The notes below the pieces were generated by a model. The model did not search any database. It was not told the origin of the DNA and saw nothing but the letters and a program-made list of their open reading frames with translations. Positions 44,940 through 53,345 of a DNA stretch of 64,000 nt are shown piece by piece (position 1 is the first letter of the stretch; each line of letters opens with the position of its first letter). This stretch comes from DASRWT01 sp963748485 (GTDB lineage: Bacteria > Methylomirabilota > Methylomirabilia > Rokubacteriales > CSP1-6), in NCBI GenBank assembly GCA_963748485.1, contig CAVVJF010000011.1, positions 434,001 through 498,000 on the forward strand. Direction: 5' to 3'. Made by a program: the position numbers and the translations under genes.

Positions 44940-45746
44940 CTATCTCCCCTTGAAGTTGGCGCGCTTGCGCTCCGCCCCCGCGCGCATGCCCTCGATGCGA
45001 TCCTCGGACAGGAGCACCCCGGCCGCCAGGTCCGCCTCGAGGGCGAGCCAGGCCTCGCGGTCGCGCCAGTAGGTGCCGTTGATGCTCTGCTTGGCCGCCT
45101 GCACCGCCAGCGGCGCGTTGCCCGCGATCTCGGCGGCGAGGTCGGCCACCCGCGCTGGCAAGTCAGGAGATGGATACACCGCGTTCACGAGACCGATGCG
45201 CAGGGCCTCGGCGGCGTCGATACGCCGCGCGGAGTAGATCAGCTCCTTGGCCTTGCCTACGCCCACCGTGCGCGGCAGGCGCTGGGTGCCGCCCATGTCG
45301 GGCACGATCCCGACCTGCACCTCGGGGATGGAGAACACGCTTCCCTCGGCGGCCAGGCGGATGTCGCAGCAGAGCGCCAGCTCGAGCCCGCCGCCGATGC
45401 ACACGCGCTGGATGGCGGCGATGACGGGCACGCGGCAGGACTCGAGCCGCGAGAAGCACTCCTGTAAATACCGGAGATGGGCGCGGATCCCCGCGAGGGC
45501 CTGGGGCGGCGTCTCGCCGTCCGGGCGCTTGAGGGTGGAGCCTGCCTTGAGGTCCAGTCCCGCGCAGAAGGCGCCGCCCGCGCCGGTGAGCACGGCGACC
45601 CGCACGTCCTTCGCGCGGTCGACCTGGCCCGCGGCCTCCGCGATCGCCTCCCACATCTCGACGTCGAGCGCGTTCAGGCGCTCCGGCTTGTTGAGCGTGA
45701 TCGTGGCTACCGGCGCCTTGATCTCCACCTGGATTTTGTCTGCCAT
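44940..45746 (-). CDS. Enoyl-CoA hydratase/isomerase
   Basis: A 268-residue crotonase-fold enzyme. The oxyanion-hole loop region AFCAGLDLKAGS and the second loop VCIGGGLELALCCDIRLAAE are present. It hydrates or isomerises 2-enoyl-CoA intermediates in beta-oxidation-type breakdown. Lies 8 nt from the dehydrogenase gene, and probably shares its operon. Confidence 0.9.
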   Translation of the reverse strand: MADKIQVEIKAPVATITLNKPERLNALDVEMWEAIAEAAGQVDRAKDVRVAVLTGAGGAFCAGLDLKAGSTLKRPDGETPPQALAGIRAHLRYLQECFSRLESCRVPVIAAIQRVCIGGGLELALCCDIRLAAEGSVFSIPEVQVGIVPDMGGTQRLPRTVGVGKAKELIYSARRIDAAEALRIGLVNAVYPSPDLPARVADLAAEIAGNAPLAVQAAKQSINGTYWRDREAWLALEADLAAGVLLSEDRIEGMRAGAERKRANFKGR

Positions 45747-45756
45747 CGCTGTCCTT

Positions 45757-46773
45757 TTAGGCGTTGAACGCCTTGATCAGCGCGGGGAGCCGCGGATCGT
45801 CCTGGCGCGGCGGGTAGGGCTGATAGAGCGCGGTGCGGTCGAGGAGCCCGGCGTAGCGCGCCTCCATTACCGCCTGCAAGCGATCGTATGGAGCCGTGAC
45901 CGCGTAGGTGTCGAGCATCTCGTCAGTGATGAGATCGGCCATGCCCTTCCAGTCGCCCTCGATCGACTTCCGGTGGAGCTTGGTGGTGAGGTCGCCCCAG
46001 CCGTGGCACTCTAAAACAGCCTGATAGGTCCTGGTAGATCCGTAGAACGCGATCTGCTGCTTCACCATCTGCGCCTGCTCGCTGCGCTCCTCCGGCGTGT
46101 CGCCCACCACCACGAAGCTCGAGGTCGCGTAGGTGAAGTCCTTTCTCGCGCGGCCCGCCTTGGCGAGCCCGGCATTCACCGCCGGCTGCACGATCTCGCG
46201 CAGGTACTTGGGCGAGTTGAAGGGATGCACGTGCATGCCGTCACAGTGCTCGCCCGCGACCCCGCACATGAAGGGGTTCACCGCGGCCACGAAGATGGGA
46301 ATCTTCGGGTGCGCGATGGGACCGGGATTGAAGAAGGGCGTCATCACGTCGAACGTGTAGAACTGGCCCTTGAAGTTGAGCTTGGTTCCGTTCTGCCAGC
46401 AGTCCCAGATGGCGCGGATGGCGCGCACCGCTTCGGCCATCTTGGGCCCGGGCGACTCGAATTTCACGGAGAAGCGGCGCTCGTTGTGCGCTTTCACCTG
46501 GGTGCCGAGGCCCAGGGTGAAGCGGCCGGTCGAGGCCTTCTGGAGATCCCACGCGATCATCGCGGTGACCATCGGGCTCCGCGAGAACACGGTGGCGATG
46601 TTGGTGCCGAGGCGGATGCGCGAGGTCGCGCTGGCCGCCACCGCGAGGGGCAGGAAGGGGTCGTGCTGGGTCTCCGCGGACCAGAGCGTGTCGTAGCCGA
46701 GGGCTTCCGCCTTGCGCGCGTAGTCCGCGACGGTCGAGAGGTCGTGGGTGAGCATGCCGACGTCGAGCTTCAC
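45757..46773 (-). CDS. LLM-class F420-dependent oxidoreductase
   Basis: A 338-residue luciferase-like flavin-fold protein (LGYDTLWSAETQHDPFLPL, RIRLGTNIATVFSRSP, SVVGDTPEER). Such TIGR03617-type proteins use F420H2 or FMN to oxidise or reduce CoA-linked compounds. It is 10 nt upstream of the enoyl-CoA hydratase, in the same operon. Confidence 0.88.
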   Translation of the reverse strand: MKLDVGMLTHDLSTVADYARKAEALGYDTLWSAETQHDPFLPLAVAASATSRIRLGTNIATVFSRSPMVTAMIAWDLQKASTGRFTLGLGTQVKAHNERRFSVKFESPGPKMAEAVRAIRAIWDCWQNGTKLNFKGQFYTFDVMTPFFNPGPIAHPKIPIFVAAVNPFMCGVAGEHCDGMHVHPFNSPKYLREIVQPAVNAGLAKAGRARKDFTYATSSFVVVGDTPEERSEQAQMVKQQIAFYGSTRTYQAVLECHGWGDLTTKLHRKSIEGDWKGMADLITDEMLDTYAVTAPYDRLQAVMEARYAGLLDRTALYQPYPPRQDDPRLPALIKAFNA

Positions 46774-46812
46774 GGGTTCACCTCCGTCATGCCGGCGAGC
46801 ATACGCGAGGCG

Positions 46813-48459
46813 CTAGCGCCCTTCAAGGAACTGCTCGCGCAGCCGGGCCTTCTGCACCTTGTCGCCGTGGGGCCCCGGCGTGCGGGGCACGTCGTCCACG
46901 ATGCGGACGTGGCGCGGCACCTTGTAGGAGGCGATGCGGCCGCGGCAGTGGGCGACGATGTCGTCGGGGATGAGGCGCGCGCCGGGGCGCGGGATCACGT
47001 AGGCCGCGGCCGCCTCGTTGAGCCGCGGATCGGGCACGCCGATCACGAAGGCCTGCAGCACGGCGGGATGCTCCATGATGAACGCCTCGATCTCCGCGGG
47101 GGCCACCATGAAGTGGCTGATGCGCAGCACCTCGCGCAGCCGCCCTTTGAAGATCGTGCGGCCCTCGCCGTCGCGGACGCCGAAGTCGCCGGTCTTGAAC
47201 CAGCCGTCCGCGGTGAAGGCGCTCGCCGTCTCCTCGGGCTTCGCGTAGTAGCCGCGGGTGACGAGGGGACCGCGGAACCAGAGCTCGCCCTCCTCGTCGG
47301 TCGACGCCGTCTCGCCCGAGTCGGGCCGCACCACGCGCACCTCCACGCCCTCCGCCGCCCACACGCCGGGCAGCGCGCGAGACGCCGCGGATTCGTCCAG
47401 ATGATGGTGCATGCAGAGCGCGTTCAGCTCGGTCATGCCGTAGGGCTGATACGCCAGGGGGACGCCGAGGCGGCCCACGATCTCCTCGAAGAGCCCGTCG
47501 CGGCCGCCGCCCGTCATGCCGAAGCCCCCGGTGCGCAGGGCGGCGCGCGCCCGCCGCCCCAGATCGGGATGGTCGAGCACGGCGATGGCCATGGCGTCCA
47601 CCGCGTTCCAGATGCTGATGCGCTCGCGCTCCATGAGGTGGAGCGCCACACCCGGCTCGAAGGTGTCCATGAGCACCAGCGCGGCGCCGTGCGAGAGCGC
47701 GGTCAGGGGGATGTTGAGCCCGCCCCAGGTGCCGGAGAAGGGCAGCGCGTGGAGCACGCGGTCGGCGGGCGTGACCGCGAGCACCTCGCCGCAGTACCAG
47801 CCGTGCGGCACCGCGTTCCGGTGGCTGAGCACCGCGCCCTTGGGGAACGACGTCGTGCCGGAGGTGTAGAGGATGGTAAAGGGATCGTCAGGGCCGACGG
47901 AGGCGCCGGCGCGCACCCGGTCCGTCTCGAGCCGGTCGTCGGCAGCGGCCTCGAGGACGTCGCCGAGGCGCAGGCAGCCGGGGTAGGGATCGTCCGCGTC
48001 CACGATGACGCGCCGGAGGCGCGGGAATCCCTCGGTCTCGAGCTCGCCCGGCACCGCCGACGTGAGGCCGGGGAGGGCCTCGCCGAGCGTCTCGAGAAAG
48101 TCCACTGATCCGAGGTGATCGGCGAGGAGCAGGGTCGTCGCGTCCGACTGCGCGAGGATGTAGGCGAGCTCGCGGGCCTTGTAGCGCGTGTTCAGCGCCA
48201 CCGCGACGGCGCCGATGAGGGCGCAGCCGTACTGCGCGTAGAGCCAGGCGGGGCGATTGGGAAGCCACAAAGCGATCTTGTCGTCCTTGCCGATGCCGAG
48301 GGCGATGAACGCGCGCGCGTAGCGCTCGGCCTCGCTCAGGAGGTCGCGGTAGCTGATGCGGCGGTCGGCGGCGACGATCGCCTCACGGTCGGCATGGCGC
48401 GCCCCCACCGCGGCGAGCAGCCCCCCCGCCGTCGCGTGAAGGAAGGGATTGGCGGACAT
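46813..48459 (-). CDS. Acyl-CoA synthetase (AMP-binding)
   Basis: A 548-residue AMP-forming ligase. The P-loop TILYTSGTTSFPKGAVLSH, the A5-like YQPYGMTELNALCMHHH and the C-terminal domain with DKVQKARLREQFL are visible. It activates a carboxylate to the CoA ester that the adjacent hydratase and oxidoreductase could use. ATG at 48459 (MSANPFLHATAGG) is preferred to the longer frame. Confidence 0.9.
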   Translation of the reverse strand: MSANPFLHATAGGLLAAVGARHADREAIVAADRRISYRDLLSEAERYARAFIALGIGKDDKIALWLPNRPAWLYAQYGCALIGAVAVALNTRYKARELAYILAQSDATTLLLADHLGSVDFLETLGEALPGLTSAVPGELETEGFPRLRRVIVDADDPYPGCLRLGDVLEAAADDRLETDRVRAGASVGPDDPFTILYTSGTTSFPKGAVLSHRNAVPHGWYCGEVLAVTPADRVLHALPFSGTWGGLNIPLTALSHGAALVLMDTFEPGVALHLMERERISIWNAVDAMAIAVLDHPDLGRRARAALRTGGFGMTGGGRDGLFEEIVGRLGVPLAYQPYGMTELNALCMHHHLDESAASRALPGVWAAEGVEVRVVRPDSGETASTDEEGELWFRGPLVTRGYYAKPEETASAFTADGWFKTGDFGVRDGEGRTIFKGRLREVLRISHFMVAPAEIEAFIMEHPAVLQAFVIGVPDPRLNEAAAAYVIPRPGARLIPDDIVAHCRGRIASYKVPRHVRIVDDVPRTPGPHGDKVQKARLREQFLEGR

Positions 48460-48520
48460 GGCGTCAGCCACGGACGGTAGCACGCGGCTTTGCTCGTGTC
48501 GCGTGCTAACGTGTGGGGCC

Positions 48521-49846
48521 GTGCGCCACGCCCTCATCGTGCCGGATCACTCGCGGCGCCGCATCTTCCTCATCGCGGGGCCGCGCGGATGGTCGCTGCC
48601 CAGCATCTCCCTCGCCCGCGCCCATCCCGGCGCCGTGGACGCCGTCAACCGCGCAGTGCGCCGGCGCTATGGCATCGCGGTGAGCGTGCTGCGCACCTTC
48701 GCGCGGCCGCGCGATCCACGCACCGCCGTCTTCAACGCCGCCCTCGAGCTGGAGCGGCTCGATCGGCGGCCGCCCCGCGCGCGCGGCGGGCGGTGGGTGG
48801 CGGTGGGGGAGCTCGGAGGTCTGCGCCCGCATCGCCGCGACGACCGCGAGGCGCTGGCCCGCTGGCTGGCGAGCCCGCTCGGCAACGCGGAGTGGATGCG
48901 GCCCGGCTGGCGCACCCGCGCGGTGCGCTGGGCGGAGCGCCGAACCGGCTCGCGCGCCATCCGAATAGTCCAGTTGCGCGCGTGGGAGGGATCCGCCGTG
49001 CTGCGCCTCGTCACGAGGAAGGGAACGTACTACCTGAAGGCGGTGGAGCCGCCGTGCGACCACGAGCCGGGTCTCACGCGCTGGCTCGCGCGCCGGTCTC
49101 CGCGCGCGATCGCCCCGGTGGTGGCGGTGGATCGCCGGGGCCGCTGGCTGCTGACGCGCTCGGCCCAGGGGCCGACTCTTCGCTTCCGCTCGCGCTTTTC
49201 GGACTGGACGCGCGCGGCGCGCACGTACGGGCGCCTCCAGCGCGCCACGCTGGGGAGCCAGACGCTTCCCGTCGTGCTCCATCAGCGGCGGCGCGACCTC
49301 GCCTGGCTCGCCTCCCAGATCGACCCGCTCGTCCGCGACACCCGCAGCCTGGCCGTGGGCGGCCGCGGGCGTCTCACGCGCGCGCAGGTCGCCCGCCTCC
49401 GCCGGCTCGCGCCCGTCCTGCGTGCGCGCTGCCGGGCGCTCGCTCGCCTGCGGATTCCCGTCGCGCTCGACCACGGGGACCTCTGGGGCGGCAATGTCGT
49501 GGTCGGCGCGCGCGGGCCGGTGATCCTCGACTGGGAGGACGCGGTGATCGGGCACCCGTTCTGGGCGGTGTTCATGCTGCCGTGGAGCCACGGCTTCTGG
49601 GAGCGCTGGGGCCATCGGGGCGCCGCCGCCGCGCGCCTGGGCGACGCGTACCTGGCCGGCTGGGCGGGACGCGAGGGGGCGGATCGGTACCGCGAGGCGT
49701 TCCGGCTCTCGGGCGCACTCGCGCCGCTACACCACGCGGCGATCTGGCGGCATGACGTGCTGCCGAGTCTGGACAGCAGCCTCGAGACCGCCGCGCTGCT
49801 GCCGTTCTTCCTCCGGCGGCTGCTCGAGGCCAACCCTCGCGTCTAG
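48521..49846 (+). CDS. Phosphotransferase with degenerate Nudix-like N-terminus
   Basis: A 441-residue protein. The C-terminal half is an aminoglycoside/choline-kinase-type phosphotransferase (APH fold): HGDLWGGNVVV with catalytic Asp and LDWEDAVIGHPFW metal-binding. The N-terminal 130 residues look like a Nudix fold (ALIVPDHSRRRIFLIAGPRGWSLP, AVNRAVRRRYGIAV) but the catalytic EXXXXREXXEE box is missing. GTG start at 48521. Substrate unknown; it is divergent from the acyl-CoA ligase. Confidence 0.8.
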   Translation: MRHALIVPDHSRRRIFLIAGPRGWSLPSISLARAHPGAVDAVNRAVRRRYGIAVSVLRTFARPRDPRTAVFNAALELERLDRRPPRARGGRWVAVGELGGLRPHRRDDREALARWLASPLGNAEWMRPGWRTRAVRWAERRTGSRAIRIVQLRAWEGSAVLRLVTRKGTYYLKAVEPPCDHEPGLTRWLARRSPRAIAPVVAVDRRGRWLLTRSAQGPTLRFRSRFSDWTRAARTYGRLQRATLGSQTLPVVLHQRRRDLAWLASQIDPLVRDTRSLAVGGRGRLTRAQVARLRRLAPVLRARCRALARLRIPVALDHGDLWGGNVVVGARGPVILDWEDAVIGHPFWAVFMLPWSHGFWERWGHRGAAAARLGDAYLAGWAGREGADRYREAFRLSGALAPLHHAAIWRHDVLPSLDSSLETAALLPFFLRRLLEANPRV

Positions 49847-50016
49847 GAGCCGCCGCGCTCCTTGGCCCGCGCGCGCATGTACTTGTCCATCGCCTCCATG
49901 AGCAGGCCGAGCGCCTCCTTCTCGGTGCGCCCGGTGGCGGTCACGGACGGGTACGCCACCGCGGTGGCCTTGAAGATGCCACCTTCCTCCTCGGTCAGGT
50001 CCACCTCGAACCGCAT
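49843..50016 (-). CDS. HicB-like antitoxin-type protein, orphan
   Basis: A 57-residue protein with a HicB-like partial RNase-H fold (MRFEVDLTEEEGGIFKATAV, then TEKEALGLLMEAMDKYM). ATG at 50016. No HicA toxin lies beside it, so a toxin-antitoxin role is unlikely here; single HicB-like proteins are common. It overlaps the end of the phosphotransferase gene. Confidence 0.65.
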   Translation of the reverse strand: MRFEVDLTEEEGGIFKATAVAYPSVTATGRTEKEALGLLMEAMDKYMRARAKERGGS

Positions 50017-50061
50017 GGCGCGCACGCTAGCAAGGCCCTGAGAGGTCGTCAAGCGGAGCGA

Positions 50062-50499
50062 CTACCGACCCGAGGCGGCTTCACCCCGCAGCGTCATCAG
50101 GGTGCTACTGGCGCGGGCAACCAAGCGCTCCTTGTCGTCCACGACGTCGCACTCGGTGAGGCCCACCGTGCGGCCGCCCTTCACCAGGCGACCGGTCGCG
50201 ACCAGCCGCCCCGTCCACACCGGCTTCAGGAAGTTGATCTTGAGCTCGAGCGTGGTGAACGTTTCGCCCTCGTCGAGGGACGACGCGTAGGCCATGCCCA
50301 TGGCGGCATCGGCGAGATCGCAGAGCACGCCGCCGTGCACGGTACCCATGGGATTGGCATGGCGCGGCTCGGCGTCCATCTCCACCACCACCCGTCCGGG
50401 CTCGACGGAATTCAGGCGGAAGCCGATCAGCTGAGCGATGGGCGGCGGCGGGAGCTCGCCCGTGTGGACCTTGCGGATCAGGTCGAGCATTGTGGGCAT
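50062..50499 (-). CDS. PaaI-type hotdog thioesterase
   Basis: A 145-residue hotdog-fold acyl-CoA thioesterase (PaaI/YbgC superfamily), with PMGTVHGGVLCDLADAAMGMAYA carrying the family's conserved NPMGTVHGG patch. It hydrolyses short or aromatic acyl-CoA. The open frame ends near the start of the next minus-strand gene, which is damaged. Confidence 0.88.
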   Translation of the reverse strand: MPTMLDLIRKVHTGELPPPPIAQLIGFRLNSVEPGRVVVEMDAEPRHANPMGTVHGGVLCDLADAAMGMAYASSLDEGETFTTLELKINFLKPVWTGRLVATGRLVKGGRTVGLTECDVVDDKERLVARASSTLMTLRGEAASGR

Positions 50500-50520
50500 G
50501 TCAGTGTCCTCCGGGGAGAT

Positions 50521-50731
50521 TCAGCCGCGGCGCTGTCGGAGCAGCAGGAGGAAAATCATGGCGTGCGTGATGAAGAGCACCGGGCACGGCCAGGATGGGG
50601 ATGTAGTAGGCCGCGCCGAGCTGCACGTCGAGCCGGGTCCCCTGGCCGACGGCGTAGACGAGATCGGCCCGGCGCTGAGGTCCCCGTACGCGGCCGGCTT
50701 CGCGAAGGCGGCGGGCACGTCGGGCGCTCAT
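50521..50731 (-). pseudogene. Frameshifted small membrane protein after MATE
   Basis: The frame starting at ATG 50731 (overlapping the MATE stop as ATGA) reads MSARRARRLREAG..LVYAVGQGTRLDVQLGAAYYIPILAVP and then runs off; the end VLFITHAMIFLLLLRQRRG is in another frame. A single extra G in the run CCCGGTG would join them into a plausible 69-residue membrane protein. So this is either a pseudogene or a sequencing indel. Confidence 0.5.
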
Positions 50732-52161
50732 GCCATGTCTCTCCGGCCGCGGCGCCAGGCGCCGGCCTTGATGGGCACCACGACCATCACGCCCATCACC
50801 ACGAGGGCTGCCGCGATCGCCACGAACACCGCCGCCGGCCCGCCGCCCCACCAGCGCGTGGCCACCCAGCCGCCGGCGGCGGCCAGGACCAGGCGCACGA
50901 AGCCCGCGAGCAGCGGCCAGGCGAGTCGCCCCGCGCCCTGCGACGCGAAGTAGAGCGCGAGCCCCACGCCGAAGAAGCCATAGGCGGGGCCCACGATGCG
51001 GAGATAGGCGATGCCGGTCTCGATGACGGCGGGCTCGGTAGTGAAGAGGTCCATCCAGGCGCGCGGGAACAGCGCGAAGGTGAGGCCGATGGCGCCGGTG
51101 ACGCCGCCGGCGAGCCCCGCGCCCACCCAGGCCACCCGCTCCGCGCGCGCGAGGCGGCCCGCGCCGACATTGGTGCCGACCATGGCCACCAGTGCCGAGC
51201 CCACGCCGAATACCAGCGGGATCTGGATGTACTCGAGCCGGGCGCCCATGCCGTAGCCGGCCAGCGCGTGCACGCCAAAGGGGCCGATGAGGCCGGTGAG
51301 CAGCACCACGGTGAGATTGGTGAAGACGGTGTTGAGCGCCCCCGGCGCCCCGACCCGCAGAATCTCGCCGAAGAGGCGCAGGCGCGGCCGGAAGTTCGCG
51401 AGGCGCAGCCGCACGAGGCTGGCCGGCGAGCGGAGCGACAGCGCGAGCACGATCGAGCCCGCACCGAAGGCGACGATGCTGGCGGCGGCCGCCCCCGACA
51501 CCCCGAAGCGCGGCAGGGGACCCCACCCCATGATCAGGGCGGGCGCGAGGGCGAGATAGAGCGCGCTGGCGAGGGCCATGACGGCGGCGGGCGGCAGCAT
51601 GCGGCCGCTGCCGCGAATCACGCTCGCCAGCGAGTTGAAGAGCCAAAAGGCTACCGCGCCGCCGAACAGCACCCGCGAGTAGGCGAGCGCGGCGTCCAGC
51701 GCGGCCCCGTGTCCGCCCATGGCCCGGTAGATGGCGGGGCCGGCGGCGAGCAGCGTAGCGGTGAAGAGCGCCGCCATGCCGAGCGCGATAAGGACGCCGT
51801 GCGCGGCCAGCCGGTCGGCATCGGCCTGCCGGCCGCCCCCGAGCGCCCGCGCCACTGCCGAGGCGATGCCGCCGCCCATGCCGCCCGCGGACATGGTCTG
51901 CATGAGCATGAGCAGCGGGTACACGAGCGAGACACCGGCCAGCGCCTCCGCCCCCAGCCGGCCCACGAACACCGCGTCCAGCGTGCCCACCAGGGCCTGC
52001 AGCAGCATGACGGCCACGCCGGGCGCGGCCAGGCGCAGCAGGGTGAGGGCGATGGGCCCCTCGAGCAGCGCGCGGGTGCGCGGGTCCGTCGCCGGCACGG
52101 CCGGCGCGCGCGGAGGGGCGGAAGTGGGCGCGGCAGGCGCGGTGGCGAGGGGGGCGGCCAT
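50728..52161 (-). CDS. MATE family efflux transporter
   Basis: A 477-residue MATE exporter with about 12 membrane segments in two homologous halves (LRLAAPGVAVMLLQALVGTLDAVFVGRLG opens the core, and LRVGAPGALNTVFTNLTVVLLTGLIGPFG the second half). It expels drugs or metabolites in exchange for H+ or Na+. The ATG at 52161 directly abuts a palindromic operator, implying a leaderless message. It is controlled by the divergent HxlR regulator, probably. Confidence 0.9.
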   Translation of the reverse strand: MAAPLATAPAAPTSAPPRAPAVPATDPRTRALLEGPIALTLLRLAAPGVAVMLLQALVGTLDAVFVGRLGAEALAGVSLVYPLLMLMQTMSAGGMGGGIASAVARALGGGRQADADRLAAHGVLIALGMAALFTATLLAAGPAIYRAMGGHGAALDAALAYSRVLFGGAVAFWLFNSLASVIRGSGRMLPPAAVMALASALYLALAPALIMGWGPLPRFGVSGAAAASIVAFGAGSIVLALSLRSPASLVRLRLANFRPRLRLFGEILRVGAPGALNTVFTNLTVVLLTGLIGPFGVHALAGYGMGARLEYIQIPLVFGVGSALVAMVGTNVGAGRLARAERVAWVGAGLAGGVTGAIGLTFALFPRAWMDLFTTEPAVIETGIAYLRIVGPAYGFFGVGLALYFASQGAGRLAWPLLAGFVRLVLAAAGGWVATRWWGGGPAAVFVAIAAALVVMGVMVVVPIKAGAWRRGRRDMA

Positions 52162-52184
52162 GTCACTTGTAAAATAATAGTGAC
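52162..52184. promoter_or_regulatory. Palindromic operator between MATE and hxlR
   Basis: GTCACT at 52162-52167 and AGTGAC at 52179-52184 form a perfect inverted repeat with an 11-nt AT-rich centre. It covers the MATE -10 element and the first bases before the ATG. Size and position fit an HxlR dimer site. Confidence 0.6.
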
Positions 52185-52199
52185 TAGCGAAGTTGTCAA
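52171..52199 (-). promoter_or_regulatory. MATE promoter, apparently leaderless
   Basis: On the minus strand TTGACA (complement of 52194-52199) and TATTTT (complement of 52171-52176) are 17 nt apart. The ATG starts about 9 nt after the -10, leaving no room for a ribosome site. The -35 is a perfect consensus match. Confidence 0.6.
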
Positions 52200-52222
52200 C
52201 CGCGCCCCCGTTCGCCTATACT
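52193..52222 (+). promoter_or_regulatory. hxlR promoter, apparently leaderless
   Basis: TTGTCA at 52193-52198 and TATACT at 52217-52222 are 18 nt apart, five of six matches in each. The hxlR ATG lies 6 nt after the -10. The -35 overlaps the MATE -35 on the other strand (palindrome GTTGTCAAC). Confidence 0.55.
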
Positions 52223-52228
52223 CGGAGT

Positions 52229-52711
52229 ATGCCGAAGCGCTACGGCCAGCCCTGTCCCGTCGCCAAGTCGCTCGAGGTACTCGGCGACCGCTGGACGCTC
52301 CTGGTGGTGCGGGATCTGCTCCGGGGGACCCGCCGGTTCCAGGACCTGCAGGCCGGGCTTCCGGGCATCGCCCCCAATATTCTCTCCGACCGACTGAAGC
52401 TGATGGAGCGCAACGGGCTGGTGACGCGCAGCTTCTATTCGGACCATCCGCCGCGCGCCCAGTACACGCTCACCGAGCGTGGACAGGGGCTCGGGGTGGT
52501 GGTGGGCGCCCTCGCCGACTGGGGCTCACGTCACGTGTACAAGCGCACCCGGCTGGTGCACGCCGACTGCGGCCACGAGGTGCGCCTGGGCTATCACTGC
52601 GGGGATTGTGGCACCCGCGTGGGCGGGGCGGCTGTGGAGCTCCGGCGCGCGGCCCCCGCCGCGGGAAAGACTCGCGCGGGGGCGAAGCCCCGCGTCTCGT
52701 CGGCGTCCTGA
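52229..52711 (+). CDS. HxlR family transcriptional regulator
   Basis: A 160-residue winged-helix HxlR/MarR-type regulator. CPVAKSLEVLGDRWTLLVVRDLL and FQDLQAGLPGIAPNILSDRLKLMERNGLV are typical, with the redox-sensing cysteine at the start. The C-terminal HADCGHEVRLGYHCGDCGTRV adds a possible metal-binding cysteine cluster not found in all members. It is divergent from the MATE gene across a palindromic operator, so it probably represses the pump. Confidence 0.9.
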   Translation: MPKRYGQPCPVAKSLEVLGDRWTLLVVRDLLRGTRRFQDLQAGLPGIAPNILSDRLKLMERNGLVTRSFYSDHPPRAQYTLTERGQGLGVVVGALADWGSRHVYKRTRLVHADCGHEVRLGYHCGDCGTRVGGAAVELRRAAPAAGKTRAGAKPRVSSAS

Positions 52712-52764
52712 GCGCCTCCGGCCCCCGGTTCAGCCGGGGTGGTATCATCCGTCACTGAGCCGCC

Positions 52765-53253
52765 ATGTTCGATATCGGTCTCCAAGAGCTGGTCCTCATC
52801 TTCGTCATTGCCCTGCTCGTCTTCGGGCCGAAGAACCTTCCGCAGCTGGGCCGCTCGCTGGGCCGCGCCATGCGCGAATTCCGGCGGGCCAGCGACGAGT
52901 TCCGCAGCACCATCGAGACCAACTTGCAGATGAACGAGCCCGATCCCCCGCCCACCGTTGCCGCCTCCACCACTCCCGAGACGGTCGAGACCTCGTCGAG
53001 CCCGCTCGCCCAGGCCGAGGCGCTGCCCGACAGCGTGCTCGACCCCCACGCGCCGGTCGAGGCGGGGGCCGGCGAGCCCCCACCCGGCGAGCCCTATCTC
53101 GCGCAGCGCGGCTCGCGCATCTTCCACGGGCGGGACTGCGGCTGGGCGCGCCGCATTCCGGAGCCCGAGCGGGTCTACTTCAAGCGGGTGAGCGAGGCCA
53201 GGGAAGGGGGCTTCCTGGCCTGCCCCTCCTGCGAGCCCTGGGAGCCCGCCTGA
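52765..53253 (+). CDS. TatA-like protein fused to Ada-type metal-binding domain
   Basis: A 162-residue protein. The N-terminal 50 residues are TatA/TatB-like (MFDIGLQELVLIFVIALLVF then FGPKNLPQLGRSLG and an amphipathic helix). A flexible Pro/Glu-rich linker joins a C-terminal domain, FHGRDCGWARRI then YFKRVSEAREGGFLACPSCEP, which resembles the zinc-binding Ada N-terminal domain (FHxxxCxxA..FL..C..C). No other Tat genes are nearby. Function of the fused domain is unknown. Confidence 0.75.
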   Translation: MFDIGLQELVLIFVIALLVFGPKNLPQLGRSLGRAMREFRRASDEFRSTIETNLQMNEPDPPPTVAASTTPETVETSSSPLAQAEALPDSVLDPHAPVEAGAGEPPPGEPYLAQRGSRIFHGRDCGWARRIPEPERVYFKRVSEAREGGFLACPSCEPWEPA

Positions 53254-53259
53254 TTTTTT

Positions 53260-53289
53260 TTGACATGGACCACTCAACGGGTGTTTACT
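53260..53289 (+). promoter_or_regulatory. Candidate lexA promoter and operator region
   Basis: TTGACA (53260-53265) and TTTACT (53284-53289), 18 nt apart, precede lexA. An inverted pair CTCAAC (53273-53278) and GTTGAG (53298-53303) straddles the -10 and may be the LexA site, but it does not match a known LexA box. Confidence 0.4.
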
Positions 53290-53345
53290 GCTGTCCTGTT
53301 GAGCCCAGGGCGAGGCGTGAACCGGGAGTACCAGAGGGGGCATCG

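Noticed and set aside
46225..48108. A 627-residue plus-strand frame over the acyl-CoA ligase
   Set aside because: Shadow of the minus-strand ligase and oxidoreductase genes.
50335..52758. An 807-residue plus-strand frame across the MATE region
   Set aside because: Antisense shadow; the MATE gene has about 12 membrane segments on the minus strand and its own promoter.
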